Of a stretch of 64,000 nt of DNA, positions 27,094 to 35,184 are shown piece by piece. Positions within the stretch are counted from its first letter, which is position 1; every line of letters starts with the position of its first letter. Origin of the DNA: a cyanobacterium PCC 7702 (GTDB lineage Bacteria > Cyanobacteriota > Cyanobacteriia > Cyanobacteriales > Nostocaceae); NCBI GenBank assembly GCA_000332255.1, contig KB235926.1, forward strand, positions 1,838,797 through 1,902,796. The letters are read 5' to 3'. The notes beneath the pieces were generated by a model. That model made no database searches and had not been told where the DNA came from. It was given only the letters and a program-made list of their open reading frames with translations. A program made the position numbers and the translations under genes.

Positions 27094-27867
27094 TTACTTC
27101 AATTTCGCCCCGCAAATTTTACAAAATTTGGCATCTGCATCGTGGTAAGCCAAGCCACATCCGAAACACACTGTTTCTACTTGATTAGCAGTTTTGACCA
27201 GACGCTTGATCAAATCACCCACCTGCCAAGGAATTAGGGCAATACCTGTTAAAATCATCAACACTGTTAGCAGTCGACCTAATTCAGAAATGGGAGTAAC
27301 ATCACCAAACCCTACCGTTGTCATTGTGACTACTGAAAAATAAAATGCATCCAAGAAAGTACTGAAAACCTCTTTGTTGACTGGATGTTCAACTTGATAA
27401 ATGAAACCAGAATATACGAAAATAATTGCAAATAAAGTAAAGAGTATTCTGGCAAAAATTACTCCATCTTCGCTACTGATTCCAAATAAGAATTTTTTAT
27501 CTATAAACCTCAGCAAACGTAATATTCTAAACCAGCGCAACAACCGAATAAAACTAATATCAATTATTCCAAGAAAGTAAGGCAAAATAGCCATTAAATC
27601 TATTAAGCCATAAAAACTAAATATATATTTAACTCTTTTGTCTGCACTCCATAACCTCAGCAGGTATTCCCAGGCGAAAATTACTAGAATTGTGCTATCA
27701 ACTGCAGATAATTTGGATTTGAGAGATTCGGGAAGATCATAAGTTTCTGCTACAAAAATTATTGATGACAGTAATACCAGTCCGACGATGGTTAAATTAA
27801 TCGCCTTACCTACCGGTGTTTCTAAGTCTTGCAAGTAAAATGCGATTTTTTCTCTGATAAAAAGCAT
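27094..27867 (-). CDS. Voltage-gated-like K+ channel with C-terminal zinc ribbon
   Basis: Six-helix channel: helices at about 20-42, 58-75, 83-102, a voltage-sensor-like S4 (RLLRWFRILRLLRF, residues 108-121), and S5/S6 around the selectivity filter T184VGFGD189. The C-terminus ends with a zinc-ribbon, C234-x2-C237-x11-C249-x2-C252, a treble-clef-like tail unusual for a channel. Expected to pass K+ across the plasma or thylakoid membrane. The zinc ribbon may bind metal or protein, or assemble the channel. ATG start. Divergent from the deaminase gene. Confidence 0.88.
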   Translation of the reverse strand: MLFIREKIAFYLQDLETPVGKAINLTIVGLVLLSSIIFVAETYDLPESLKSKLSAVDSTILVIFAWEYLLRLWSADKRVKYIFSFYGLIDLMAILPYFLGIIDISFIRLLRWFRILRLLRFIDKKFLFGISSEDGVIFARILFTLFAIIFVYSGFIYQVEHPVNKEVFSTFLDAFYFSVVTMTTVGFGDVTPISELGRLLTVLMILTGIALIPWQVGDLIKRLVKTANQVETVCFGCGLAYHDADAKFCKICGAKLK

Positions 27868-27937
27868 ATTGAATACCCATTATTTTTCAGGCATTTGCAG
27901 GGATTGCATTTAAAATATAATCATCTGAAAATTTGAT

Positions 27938-28384
27938 ATGGTTTTACCTTTCTATCTTATGACTCCAGAATATTTTATGCGTTTGGCTTTAGCAGAAGCA
28001 ACAAAAGGAGATGCACCTTATGGCGCGGTCATTGTTAAGGATAACCAAGCGATCGCTGTTGCACACAACACTGTTAAAAGAGACAAAGATCCATCTGCAC
28101 ATGCGGAAATAAATGCTATTCGTCAATCAACGGCTTTACTGAAAACTTCCGTTCTGGAAGATTGCACAATATATACAACTGTAGAACCTTGTCCCATGTG
28201 TGCAACTGCTTGTGTGTGGGCCGGTATAGCAGAAATAGTTTATGGTGCTTCTATTGCCGATTTAATAGCAATTAATCAATCTCAGATTAATATAACTTGT
28301 GAAGAGGTAATTGCTAAATCCTTTACAAATATCAAGGTAGTAAAAGGTGTTTTAAGAGACGATTGTTTAAAATTATTTCTATAA
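27938..28384 (+). CDS. Zinc-dependent nucleoside/nucleobase deaminase
   Basis: 148 residues of the cytidine/deoxycytidylate deaminase fold. Zinc ligands and catalytic Glu are H55, E57 (HAEINAIR) and C85, C88 (EPCPMCATACVWAG). The C-terminal half (VKGVLRDDCLKLF) and overall size fit guanine-deaminase-like or related enzymes; tRNA adenosine deaminases carry the same PCxxC motif, so the substrate cannot be fixed. An ATG at residue 8 is an alternative start. Confidence 0.8.
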   Translation: MVLPFYLMTPEYFMRLALAEATKGDAPYGAVIVKDNQAIAVAHNTVKRDKDPSAHAEINAIRQSTALLKTSVLEDCTIYTTVEPCPMCATACVWAGIAEIVYGASIADLIAINQSQINITCEEVIAKSFTNIKVVKGVLRDDCLKLFL

Positions 28385-28477
28385 CTATATCACCAGTGAG
28401 GGAAAAATGGACAAAAAAATTGATAGCTAGGTATAGTCTTTAAAAACCACGTGCACCTGCACAGAAAATAAGAAAAC

Positions 28478-29137
28478 TTAATTGCAGTTTGATAAATAGG
28501 ATAAATACGAATGAGCAAAAATTGCTGCTTGGGTGCGATCGCGGAGATTGAGGCGGTTTAGAATATTCGTCACGTGATTTTTCACTGTTCCCTCAGAGAT
28601 ATACAGCTGCTGGGCAATTTCCTTATTAGTAGCACCAATGGCAATCAATCGCAAAACTTCTTTTTCTCTGGGAGTTAGCTCGGTTAAACTTGGCGGAGGA
28701 GGAGAGTGATGCTGCGCAGGGTATGAAAAGTGAGACAAAAGCTTTTTTACTATTCCCGGACCCAATTGGGTATATCCCCTGTAGACAGCACGAACTGCAA
28801 CAGCCAATTCTTCTGAGGGAGTATCCTTGAGTAAATAACCCATAGCTCCGTTTTGCAGCGCTGCTGTGACATACTCATCGTCATCGAAAGTAGTTAGTAC
28901 TAAAACCTTAATATCAGAAAAACGCCTTTGAATTTCCCGCGTAGCTGCTACTCCATCCATGACAGGCATTCTAATATCCATCAATACCACATCTGGATGC
29001 AATTGTTCGATTAACCGAATTGCGGTTTCACCATTTTCTGCTTCTCCGACAATTTCTAAATCTGCTTCTAGTTCTAGTAAAGCTTTTAATCCTTGACGAA
29101 TTAAATTTTGATCGTCTACTAACAACACGTTTATCAT
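28478..29137 (-). CDS. NarL/LuxR-family response regulator
   Basis: Receiver domain with phospho-acceptor D54 ([13 protein letters not shown]), then a LuxR-type helix-turn-helix ([23 protein letters not shown], cited in part as [13 protein letters not shown] and [13 protein letters not shown]). The gene overlaps the histidine kinase gene by four bases (ATGA), so the two are translationally coupled. Regulators of this kind bind DNA as dimers at inverted repeats; a candidate site is at 30415-30442, upstream of the divergent Spy-like gene. Confidence 0.93.
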   Translation of the reverse strand: MINVLLVDDQNLIRQGLKALLELEADLEIVGEAENGETAIRLIEQLHPDVVLMDIRMPVMDGVAATREIQRRFSDIKVLVLTTFDDDEYVTAALQNGAMGYLLKDTPSEELAVAVRAVYRGYTQLGPGIVKKLLSHFSYPAQHHSPPPPSLTELTPREKEVLRLIAIGATNKEIAQQLYISEGTVKNHVTNILNRLNLRDRTQAAIFAHSYLSYLSNCN

Positions 29138-30345
29138 CTGTTCACCAAGGGAATATCAACTATGATTTGGCAACCAGAATTAGGAGCACTTTTTATGCTA
29201 ATTGTACCTCCTAATGCTAAAGTGCGATCGCGCATGCTTTTGAGTCCAAAACCAGTTGTGTTTTGTTCGAGATCGAAACCTTTACCGTTATCTTGTATTT
29301 CCAGATGCAAATTTGTATTTGTTGTCACCAGTTCTAGTTTAACTTCCGTGGCTTGGGCATGCTTGCAAATGTTAGTAAAAGATTCTTGAACAATGCGATA
29401 AACAGGATTTTTAATTTCAGAGGAAACAGGAAAAGATAAGTCTATTTTACAAATAGGAAATATGCCAATAGTACGCTGCATGTTCTCCACCAGTCCTGCT
29501 ATTGCTTGCTCTAGGGTTTGGTCTTGCAAAGGTTGAGAACGCATGGTAGAAACAGAATGTCGTACATCTTGTAGTGCTTTAGAACCGAGTTCTTTTGCTC
29601 TTGCTAAAAAAGTATGAGCCTTGTCTGGTTGAGAATGCCATAGTTTCAGCGCCGTTTCCAATTGTAGATTTAAAGCTGTGAGAGAATGTCCCAAGGAATC
29701 ATGAATTTCACGAGCAATGCGATTGCGCTCTTCTAAGGCAGCCTGACTTTCAATTTGTAAAGCGTACTGGCGAAGTTTTTGATTAGCCATTGCTAATTCT
29801 TCGCGACTTTTTCGTTCCGATAAGACTGTATTCATTAATAGTAATACAAATACCAAGGCTAACCCAAACATGATAGCAAAATTAAAACTAAAAAATAAAA
29901 AGCGTTCTTGTACTGCTGGTGTTAAAGGAAGACGATCGAATCTTCGTCTTAAGGTTAAAACAAAAAATATGAAAGATAAACTTGTAATTGTCAACCGACC
30001 TGGCATCTGGAAAATCAAACAACTGCGGGTCACTAATACTAAGTACAAAAAGGGGAAAATTCTGTAGGTTATTCCCCCAAAAGAACCGGTAAGCAAAATT
30101 AAAAACAGTTCTATAGCTGTGTAAATTATCTTAATAAAATTATTACTTTGTGGTAATCTTAAACCCATTAAACCAAAAATAATCAAAGTACAAATTGTCA
30201 GTTCGGTAAATCTCGCAGAAGAACGTTGAAAAGGAGACGGGACAACAGCGCTTAAAGCAGCAAAACTTAGCAATATCCATTCTAAATATAGTAAAAACCG
30301 AAAAGGATGATTGTGAATTTCAATGGAACGGCTCACAGAAAACAC
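29134..30345 (-). CDS. Sensor histidine kinase, HisKA_3 (DesK/NarX-type)
   Basis: Six hydrophobic segments fill the first 173 residues with no extracytoplasmic domain, as in DesK-type sensors that read membrane state. A short coiled linker precedes the HisKA_3 dimerisation motif EIHDSLGHS with H215. The HATPase domain has [18 protein letters not shown] (N box), DNGKGFD and [10 protein letters not shown]. Start is GTG with AAGG upstream. Signal unknown; envelope stress or membrane fluidity is a reasonable inference because of the divergent Spy-like genes. Confidence 0.9.
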   Translation of the reverse strand: MFSVSRSIEIHNHPFRFLLYLEWILLSFAALSAVVPSPFQRSSARFTELTICTLIIFGLMGLRLPQSNNFIKIIYTAIELFLILLTGSFGGITYRIFPFLYLVLVTRSCLIFQMPGRLTITSLSFIFFVLTLRRRFDRLPLTPAVQERFLFFSFNFAIMFGLALVFVLLLMNTVLSERKSREELAMANQKLRQYALQIESQAALEERNRIAREIHDSLGHSLTALNLQLETALKLWHSQPDKAHTFLARAKELGSKALQDVRHSVSTMRSQPLQDQTLEQAIAGLVENMQRTIGIFPICKIDLSFPVSSEIKNPVYRIVQESFTNICKHAQATEVKLELVTTNTNLHLEIQDNGKGFDLEQNTTGFGLKSMRDRTLALGGTISIKSAPNSGCQIIVDIPLVNR

Positions 30346-30414
30346 CTACCTTGGGAAAATTTTTATTTTATTACTCAAACCTTGGTTTAATCTGCTTGAA
30401 AATAAATGATAAAT

Positions 30415-30442
30415 GTCATATTAAAAATATGACTTCCGTCAT
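30415..30442. promoter_or_regulatory. Inverted-repeat operator candidate between regulator operon and Spy-like gene
   Basis: GTCATAT-N5-ATATGAC is a perfect 7-bp inverted repeat (30415-30433). It overlaps a second one, ATGAC-N4-GTCAT (30429-30442). Three half-sites of the same sequence lie on one helix face, 70-110 bases from each flanking start. NarL/DesR-type regulators bind such paired repeats; assignment to the adjacent regulator is inference. Confidence 0.5.
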
Positions 30443-30532
30443 GGATGTATACGTGACTTTCTCCTCATGTGTATTTCCAACATCTGTCCTTAGTATGGAA
30501 ATTAAGGAAGACAGAAAACCAGGGGAACCTAA

Positions 30533-30970
30533 ATGAAATTTGCAAAATTATCGCTGATTTTTAGTACTGTTATTCTTAGCTTAACTACTATACCTTTTGC
30601 CGTCAAAGCAGAAACAATTTCCTCCCAGATAGCACAAGTTCCGTCACCAGTTCCCAAAAAAGGCTACGGTAAAATTAATAGTTTGGGATTAACGGATGCA
30701 CAAAAAGCTCAAATTGCAGCAATTCGCCGTCAAGCTCAAGCGCAAATAGAAGCAATTCTCACTCCACAACAGCTAGAACAACTAAAAACCGCAAGGCAAA
30801 ATCGTCAGATCAAACATCAAGTATGGCAAAATTTAAATCTGACTGAGGAACAGAAAAACCGTATCCGGGAAATTAGACAAGCGCAAAAATCCCAGATAGA
30901 AGCTATCTTAACTCCCGAACAAAAGCAGCAACTGCAGCAATTGCGGCAAAATATGCGATCGCACCGCTAA
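30533..30970 (+). CDS. Spy/CpxP-like periplasmic protein (LTxxQ repeats)
   Basis: A signal peptide (residues 1-26, cleavage after VKA) is followed by two helical hairpin units carrying LTxxQ motifs: LTDAQKAQIAAIRRQ, LTPQQLEQL, LTEEQKNRI and LTPEQKQQL. This is the Spy/CpxP pattern; such proteins act as ATP-independent chaperones or stress sensors in the periplasm, and many are induced by an envelope two-component system. Here the gene is divergent from one. Length 145 matches small Spy proteins. Confidence 0.9.
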   Translation: MKFAKLSLIFSTVILSLTTIPFAVKAETISSQIAQVPSPVPKKGYGKINSLGLTDAQKAQIAAIRRQAQAQIEAILTPQQLEQLKTARQNRQIKHQVWQNLNLTEEQKNRIREIRQAQKSQIEAILTPEQKQQLQQLRQNMRSHR

Positions 30971-31169
30971 TTGTAATGACATCAATATTTTAATTAGGTA
31001 ATTAGGAATGGATATTGCATCTCAAATATCTATTCCTACTTTTGTAACTTTTGGAATCAAAAAAGATAAGTTCTCGTGGTAGTTGTTACCCGAAAATGCC
31101 TTTGGCATCTAAGTGTTAAATGTAACAATCATAAATAGCTGCAGCCACCATCAGTACGTAGATACGATC

Positions 31170-31191
31170 AAAATTATGGTAAAATTATGGT
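31170..31191. repeat. Tandem 11-bp direct repeat upstream of the second Spy-like gene
   Basis: AAAATTATGGT occurs twice in tandem, exactly one helical turn apart, followed by an A/T tract. The spacing suits a regulator binding as a tandem dimer, but no regulator is assigned. Confidence 0.4.
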
Positions 31192-31298
31192 ATTTTTTAT
31201 ACTTAAAATTCCTTAATGAAGTTTCCACTGAAATTTACTGAGTAGGGTAGTAAAAATCAACAGCAATGACAAAAACACGATCGCAAATTTCTCGGTCG

Positions 31299-31325
31299 TT
31301 GCATGGGGTGATCAGTTTCTATAAT
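31299..31325 (+). promoter_or_regulatory. Possible sigma-70-type promoter for the second Spy-like gene
   Basis: TTGCAT, 15 bases, TATAAT. The -10 box is perfect, the spacer short. It lies 42 bases before the start codon of the Spy-like gene at 31367. Confidence 0.3.
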
Positions 31326-31366
31326 GGTGACATTAAACGGGAGAAATCCACGAGGCAATAAATATA

Positions 31367-31843
31367 ATGAAGCTGAAAAAATTAACACTGACAGTCGGCG
31401 CATTGGCAAAATCCACGCTTGGGGCGATCGCTTTAGGTTTGATTGCAATTCCCTACCATTCTGTGGAGGCGCAAACAACCCAATCGCCACAACAGCAGAT
31501 ACAACAACAGCAACAGCAACCGCTGCGCATACAACTAACGCCCAAACAACAACAGGAAATTCAAAAAATTCGCGCTGATGTCCGTAAGCAAATTGAGAAT
31601 GTCTTAACACAAGAGCAACGCAATCAAATTCAAACTGCGATGAATCAAGGTCAACCTCCCCAGCAGGCCTTTGCTGCTTTAAAGTTTACCCCGCAGCAGC
31701 AAGCGAAATTGCGGCAAATAATGATCTCCTCTCAACAACGGATGGAATCTGTCCTTACCCCCGAACAAAAAAGACAGATACAACAATACAGGGAGAATTT
31801 GCAACGTCAACAGCAGCAACAACAACTACAGCAGCCACGCTAG
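31367..31843 (+). CDS. Second Spy/CpxP-like periplasmic protein, Gln-rich
   Basis: Signal peptide (about residues 1-35, cleavage after VEA) then the same LTxxQ organisation: LTPKQQQEIQKIRADV, LTQEQRNQI, and FTPQQQAKLRQI ... LTPEQKRQIQQY. It differs from the upstream protein by a glutamine-rich linker after the signal peptide and a poly-Gln tail (RQQQQQQLQQPR). Probably a diverged tandem duplicate, with its own promoter (396 bases between the genes). Function as for the upstream protein: inferred periplasmic chaperone. Confidence 0.85.
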   Translation: MKLKKLTLTVGALAKSTLGAIALGLIAIPYHSVEAQTTQSPQQQIQQQQQQPLRIQLTPKQQQEIQKIRADVRKQIENVLTQEQRNQIQTAMNQGQPPQQAFAALKFTPQQQAKLRQIMISSQQRMESVLTPEQKRQIQQYRENLQRQQQQQQLQQPR

Positions 31844-31863
31844 TAGCAATTTTATGTAGATAA

Positions 31864-31907
31864 CAATTATGGTGGTAGGCAAAAACAATAGCCTGCAACC
31901 ATAATTG
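31864..31907. repeat. Long inverted repeat after the second Spy-like gene
   Basis: CAATTATGGT and ACCATAATTG form a perfect 10-bp stem; inside it TAGGC and GCCTG almost extend it. Located 20 bases after the stop. No T-run follows, so it may stabilise the mRNA end or be a mobile-repeat remnant rather than a classic terminator. Confidence 0.5.
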
Positions 31908-32177
31908 ACCTTGAGGAATTTAACCGCTTGTACAACCAAAAAGCTTTAAAATTTGGGGATAGCAATACACCTTTAAATACAAAAGCCGCTCGCTGCAACG
32001 GTGTGGAAAATAATTCACTACTAAATAAGTTACAAAATATAAGTGTTGAAATCGAGTACAAAATATAACTATTGCCAGGAGTAATTTCAGTCCCGCTTTC
32101 TAGCGATATATATTAATCTTATATAAAGAGAGAGATTGGGTAAAATTACTTAATGGAAAAGTCACAGACATCCTGAC

Positions 32178-33284
32178 ATGTCAAACCAATTACTTGGGGA
32201 ACGTTATCGGGTTGTTAGGGTTTTAAGTCAAGGTGTTTTTTGTCAAACCTACACCGTCGAAGACACCTATTTAAGCGATCGCCCGATATGTATACTGAAA
32301 CATTTTCTACCTAGCAGCAGATGTGCGATTCCTTTAGAAATTCGTCGACGGCTATTTATCCGAGAAATACAGGCCTTAGCGAAACTGGGTGAGTGCGATT
32401 CGGTTCCTAACCTTTTAGATTCCTTTGAGGATCACCTTGAATTTTACTTGGTACAAGAGTTTATTGAAGGACATCCTTTGAGTACGGAACTTCTACCTGG
32501 TCAGCGCTGGTCTGAAGACAAAGTTTTGCAAATGCTGCAAGAATTGTTAAGTATCTTAAACTTTGTTCACAATCACGGGCTAATTCATCGAGATGTAAAG
32601 CCTAATAATATTCTCAGACGAAAGCAAGACCATCGACTGGTTCTGATCGATTTTGGTGCAGTCAAACCCATCTGGAGTGAATTGTTTGCAGACACAAACA
32701 CCACCATTGCCATCGGTACACCAGGCTACATGCCTTACGAACAAGAACGAGGTAAACCATGCCCTAGTAGTGATATTTATGCTTTAGGCATGATTGCCAT
32801 CCAAGCACTAACAGGGGTGCATCCTACTAAATTACCAAAAGATGGTGGCACAGGCGAGGTCATCTGGCAGCACTTGGCTTTAGTTAGTCCCGAACTGGCT
32901 GCAGTAGTGAATAAAATGGTGCATTATCGCTTTCAAGACCGATATCAGTCAGCAAAAGAAGTCCTGGATGCGCTGCTACCAGTAGCTAATTTCCACACCT
33001 CGATACCGCAGACGCTTCCTACCTTACCGCCGCCGGAGTTGAGCTTGAAAGCGCAAACTTTGTCTACACGGCAAGCACAGTTAGAATCTTGGATTGAGGA
33101 GCAAACAATACATAACACTACTATTGTCGTATTTTCCAAAAAAACTGCTTGGCTGATCGGGTTGATACTGGGTACGGTTTCTGGTGCAATTATTATGATT
33201 GTCAGCTATTGGTCTGTGCAGATTGTTTCTCCTGTTCCCAGAATAGAAAATTTGCAACTTCAACAGCCAAGACTGTCTCGTTGA
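32178..33284 (+). CDS. Ser/Thr protein kinase, short membrane-anchored type (second copy)
   Basis: Closest relative in the window is the kinase at 15890: same length class, same C-terminal transmembrane helix (WLIGLILGTVSGAIIMIVSYW) and short tail. Catalytic lysine is K41 (ICILKHF), followed by HRDVKPNN, DFG in LIDFGAVKP and GTPGYMPYEQ. The glycine loop is degenerate (SQGVFCQTY keeps one of three glycines), which may lower ATP affinity; the rest of the core is intact. A linker of about 50 residues rich in Pro/Thr joins kinase and anchor. Substrate unknown. A terminator follows at 33461-33499. Confidence 0.88.
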   Translation: MSNQLLGERYRVVRVLSQGVFCQTYTVEDTYLSDRPICILKHFLPSSRCAIPLEIRRRLFIREIQALAKLGECDSVPNLLDSFEDHLEFYLVQEFIEGHPLSTELLPGQRWSEDKVLQMLQELLSILNFVHNHGLIHRDVKPNNILRRKQDHRLVLIDFGAVKPIWSELFADTNTTIAIGTPGYMPYEQERGKPCPSSDIYALGMIAIQALTGVHPTKLPKDGGTGEVIWQHLALVSPELAAVVNKMVHYRFQDRYQSAKEVLDALLPVANFHTSIPQTLPTLPPPELSLKAQTLSTRQAQLESWIEEQTIHNTTIVVFSKKTAWLIGLILGTVSGAIIMIVSYWSVQIVSPVPRIENLQLQQPRLSR

Positions 33285-33430
33285 GTTGGAGCGATCGCTA
33301 GATTTTGGTCGTGAAGCAATTGACTGGAGCGAGATGGAACGCTATCTCTGTAAATTAAAAACGCTACAATCCCAACTACAACCATATTAGTCATTAAAAG
33401 TCCAAAAGCACTCCACATCCAAATTTTCAT
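33260..33430 (-). CDS. Possible 56-residue single-pass membrane protein
   Basis: An ATG at 33430 opens 56 codons. The N-terminus MKIWMWSAFGLLMTNMVVVG and the following IVAFLIYRDS make one convincing membrane helix, then a polar tail (SSQLLHDQNLAIAPTQ). Its end overlaps the convergent kinase gene by 25 bases. There is no good ribosome site (only AAAG), so the call rests on amino-acid character and the positive-inside arrangement. It could be chance. Confidence 0.35.
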   Translation of the reverse strand: MKIWMWSAFGLLMTNMVVVGIVAFLIYRDSVPSRSSQLLHDQNLAIAPTQRDSLGC

Positions 33431-33460
33431 CTTTAGTCAACAAAAGCTTTTGCTATCGAC

Positions 33461-33499
33461 TAGGTCTTGCCAGCAAGCGGTGCTGGTACCTATTTTTTT
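33461..33499 (+). terminator. Rho-independent terminator of the second kinase gene
   Basis: Two nested stems, TAGGT/ACCTA outside and CCAGCA/TGCTGG inside with a 5-base loop, end directly in seven T. Located 177 bases after the kinase stop. Confidence 0.7.
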
Positions 33500-33586
33500 G
33501 TGACTATATTTATCTTACAACTGGGAAAGCAAGACCGAATGAGTGATGGTGTCGCTTCCCCATTTGCTTTTTGTTTACCTATTTTG

Positions 33587-34486
33587 CTAGGTTTCCTCTA
33601 ATTTTTTATGATGCAAACGAATTCCTAAAAAAATGTCGTAAACAAAATCGAAAAAATCTTTTTTTTGTAGTAATCCTAAAGATTGGTAACAACCTTTTTG
33701 ATCTAACAAAGGTTTCATGAGATAATATGCTGACTGATAGTTATACCAGGGAATAGAAGGCCACAAATGGTGGATTAGGTGGTAGTTTTGTCCCAAAATC
33801 AAGATATTCAGAACCGGATTGGCATAAACGCGAGCATTTTTCCAGCGATCGCGCTCTACAAAGGGGCGATGGGGTAAGTAATCGAAAAATAATCCCAATG
33901 CCAAGCCCACAATTCCAGAGGGAACAAACCAAAAATTGAGAATATAACCTAAAAAGTGGTAATGCACGGAAAGACAGACAACAGCCACTACAAACAAGCG
34001 ACTCAAAAACCATTCTAAAAGCTCGTATTTCCGCCATAACCGACGTTTAAAGAAAAACACTTCATGATAGAAAAAACGCACTGCGATCAGCCACAAGGGT
34101 CCGCCTGTAGAAACAAAGTGGTCTGGATCGTTTTCAGGATCGTTAACATGAGCGTGATGTTGTAAATGCACCCGCGTGAACACTGGAAAGGCAAAAGCCA
34201 GCATCAAAGCGCTACCGTGTCCGAGCATGGCATTAATTAACTTGTGGCGGTGAGCAGCCTGGTGACAAGCATCATGAATTACGGTACCAGAAATATGTAA
34301 GGCCACAATGTTCATGACAAAAGATAGCCAGTGCGGCCAATGCCAAACCCAGTAACCAAGGCAAGATAGCACAACAATTATTACAGCCGCTAAAAACATT
34401 AGCAACGTCGGATTAAAACCACCGGGAGGTGCTAGCAGTTCTTTTGGGGGGATTGTCAGTGGCTTGTTTGCCTCCGACACGACCAT
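33587..34486 (-). CDS. crtR: Beta-carotene hydroxylase, CrtR type
   Basis: A membrane di-iron fatty-acid-hydroxylase-like enzyme that makes zeaxanthin from beta-carotene (and, in some cyanobacteria, hydroxylates myxol/deoxymyxol glycosides). Histidine clusters are HDACHQAAH, LQHHAHVNDPENDPDHF and NYHLIHHLWPSIPWY, matching the CrtR desaturase-like pattern. Four hydrophobic segments give a membrane-embedded protein of 299 residues. Start ATG is preceded by AGGAG. The inverted repeat at 34533-34560 lies in its leader. Divergent from pyk across a 700-base gap. Confidence 0.9.
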   Translation of the reverse strand: MVVSEANKPLTIPPKELLAPPGGFNPTLLMFLAAVIIVVLSCLGYWVWHWPHWLSFVMNIVALHISGTVIHDACHQAAHRHKLINAMLGHGSALMLAFAFPVFTRVHLQHHAHVNDPENDPDHFVSTGGPLWLIAVRFFYHEVFFFKRRLWRKYELLEWFLSRLFVVAVVCLSVHYHFLGYILNFWFVPSGIVGLALGLFFDYLPHRPFVERDRWKNARVYANPVLNILILGQNYHLIHHLWPSIPWYNYQSAYYLMKPLLDQKGCYQSLGLLQKKDFFDFVYDIFLGIRLHHKKLEET

Positions 34487-35184
34487 CGCAAACTCCTTAC
34501 TTAAACTTAAATCAAACGTTTTTAGTTAGTTGTTAGGGGCCAGACACGCAAAACCCCTAAAAGAAAGCTGACAAAAAAAATAGCAGTTTCCTTAAGACAG
34601 GATAAGCCCGCGAACAAGTTTTTTGAGAGCTAATGATTGAGGGCAAACAGACTAGCCAGAAACAGATCTGATTAGCCTGGGCTTGCTTTTTCCTACATAG
34701 TTATACTCCTTGGCAATTGGCCCTTGGTCAAGAGCCAGCCACGAAGCTACTAAAACAAAACAATTTGTTAAGCGTTGTTGGTTGGCAACTCAACCACCCA
34801 CTACAAAAAAGCAGCAACTATCTGGATAACAGCCGCAAATTAAAGACTTACTTTTGATGACACGCTTTTTCATGTAAGATTCCTTGGCAAAATAATAGAC
34901 ATTTGAAGTTTTGTATAGCAAGATTTATCGATTATCTTCGCACATCAGAGACTAATTAAAGGTATGATTCCAGACGAGACCTAGTTTTTGTTGATTGGTG
35001 TAGGAAGTTGGGAGGACGCAACAAAAGAGAATACGGTACCTGGAGAAGAACATTTTTTCCATTCCTTTTTTGGCACTCCAAACTTGCCTAGAAAAAGCGG
35101 AAGTGACTGATGCAGCAGTGACAGATAACAGAAGCACCTTCAAATTACGATAATTCCCTGAGTAGCCCCTAAATTTCAGCCTTT
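34487..35184. other. Long intergenic region between divergent crtR and pyk
   Basis: About 700 bases. Holds the crtR leader with an inverted repeat (34533-34560) and the pyk promoter. GGTTG-N6-CAACC near 34780 is another small repeat. The remaining sequence has no protein-like frame or recognisable RNA. Confidence 0.45.
34533..34560. repeat. Inverted repeat in the crtR leader
   Basis: TTAGGGG and CCCCTAA, 14 bases apart, about 50 bases upstream of the crtR start. Could be a regulator site or leader hairpin. Confidence 0.4.

Noticed and set aside
31892-32066. Open plus-strand stretch reading DLEEFNRLYNQKALKFG... after the second Spy-like gene
   Set aside because: No start codon and no recognisable domain. 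The stretch overlaps the end of an inverted repeat; could be a remnant but cannot be supported.
34952-35143. Minus-strand frame starting like a signal peptide (MKVLLLSVTAASVTSAFS)
   Set aside because: It sits immediately in front of the pyk start in the promoter region, has no ribosome site and ends in unstructured sequence.
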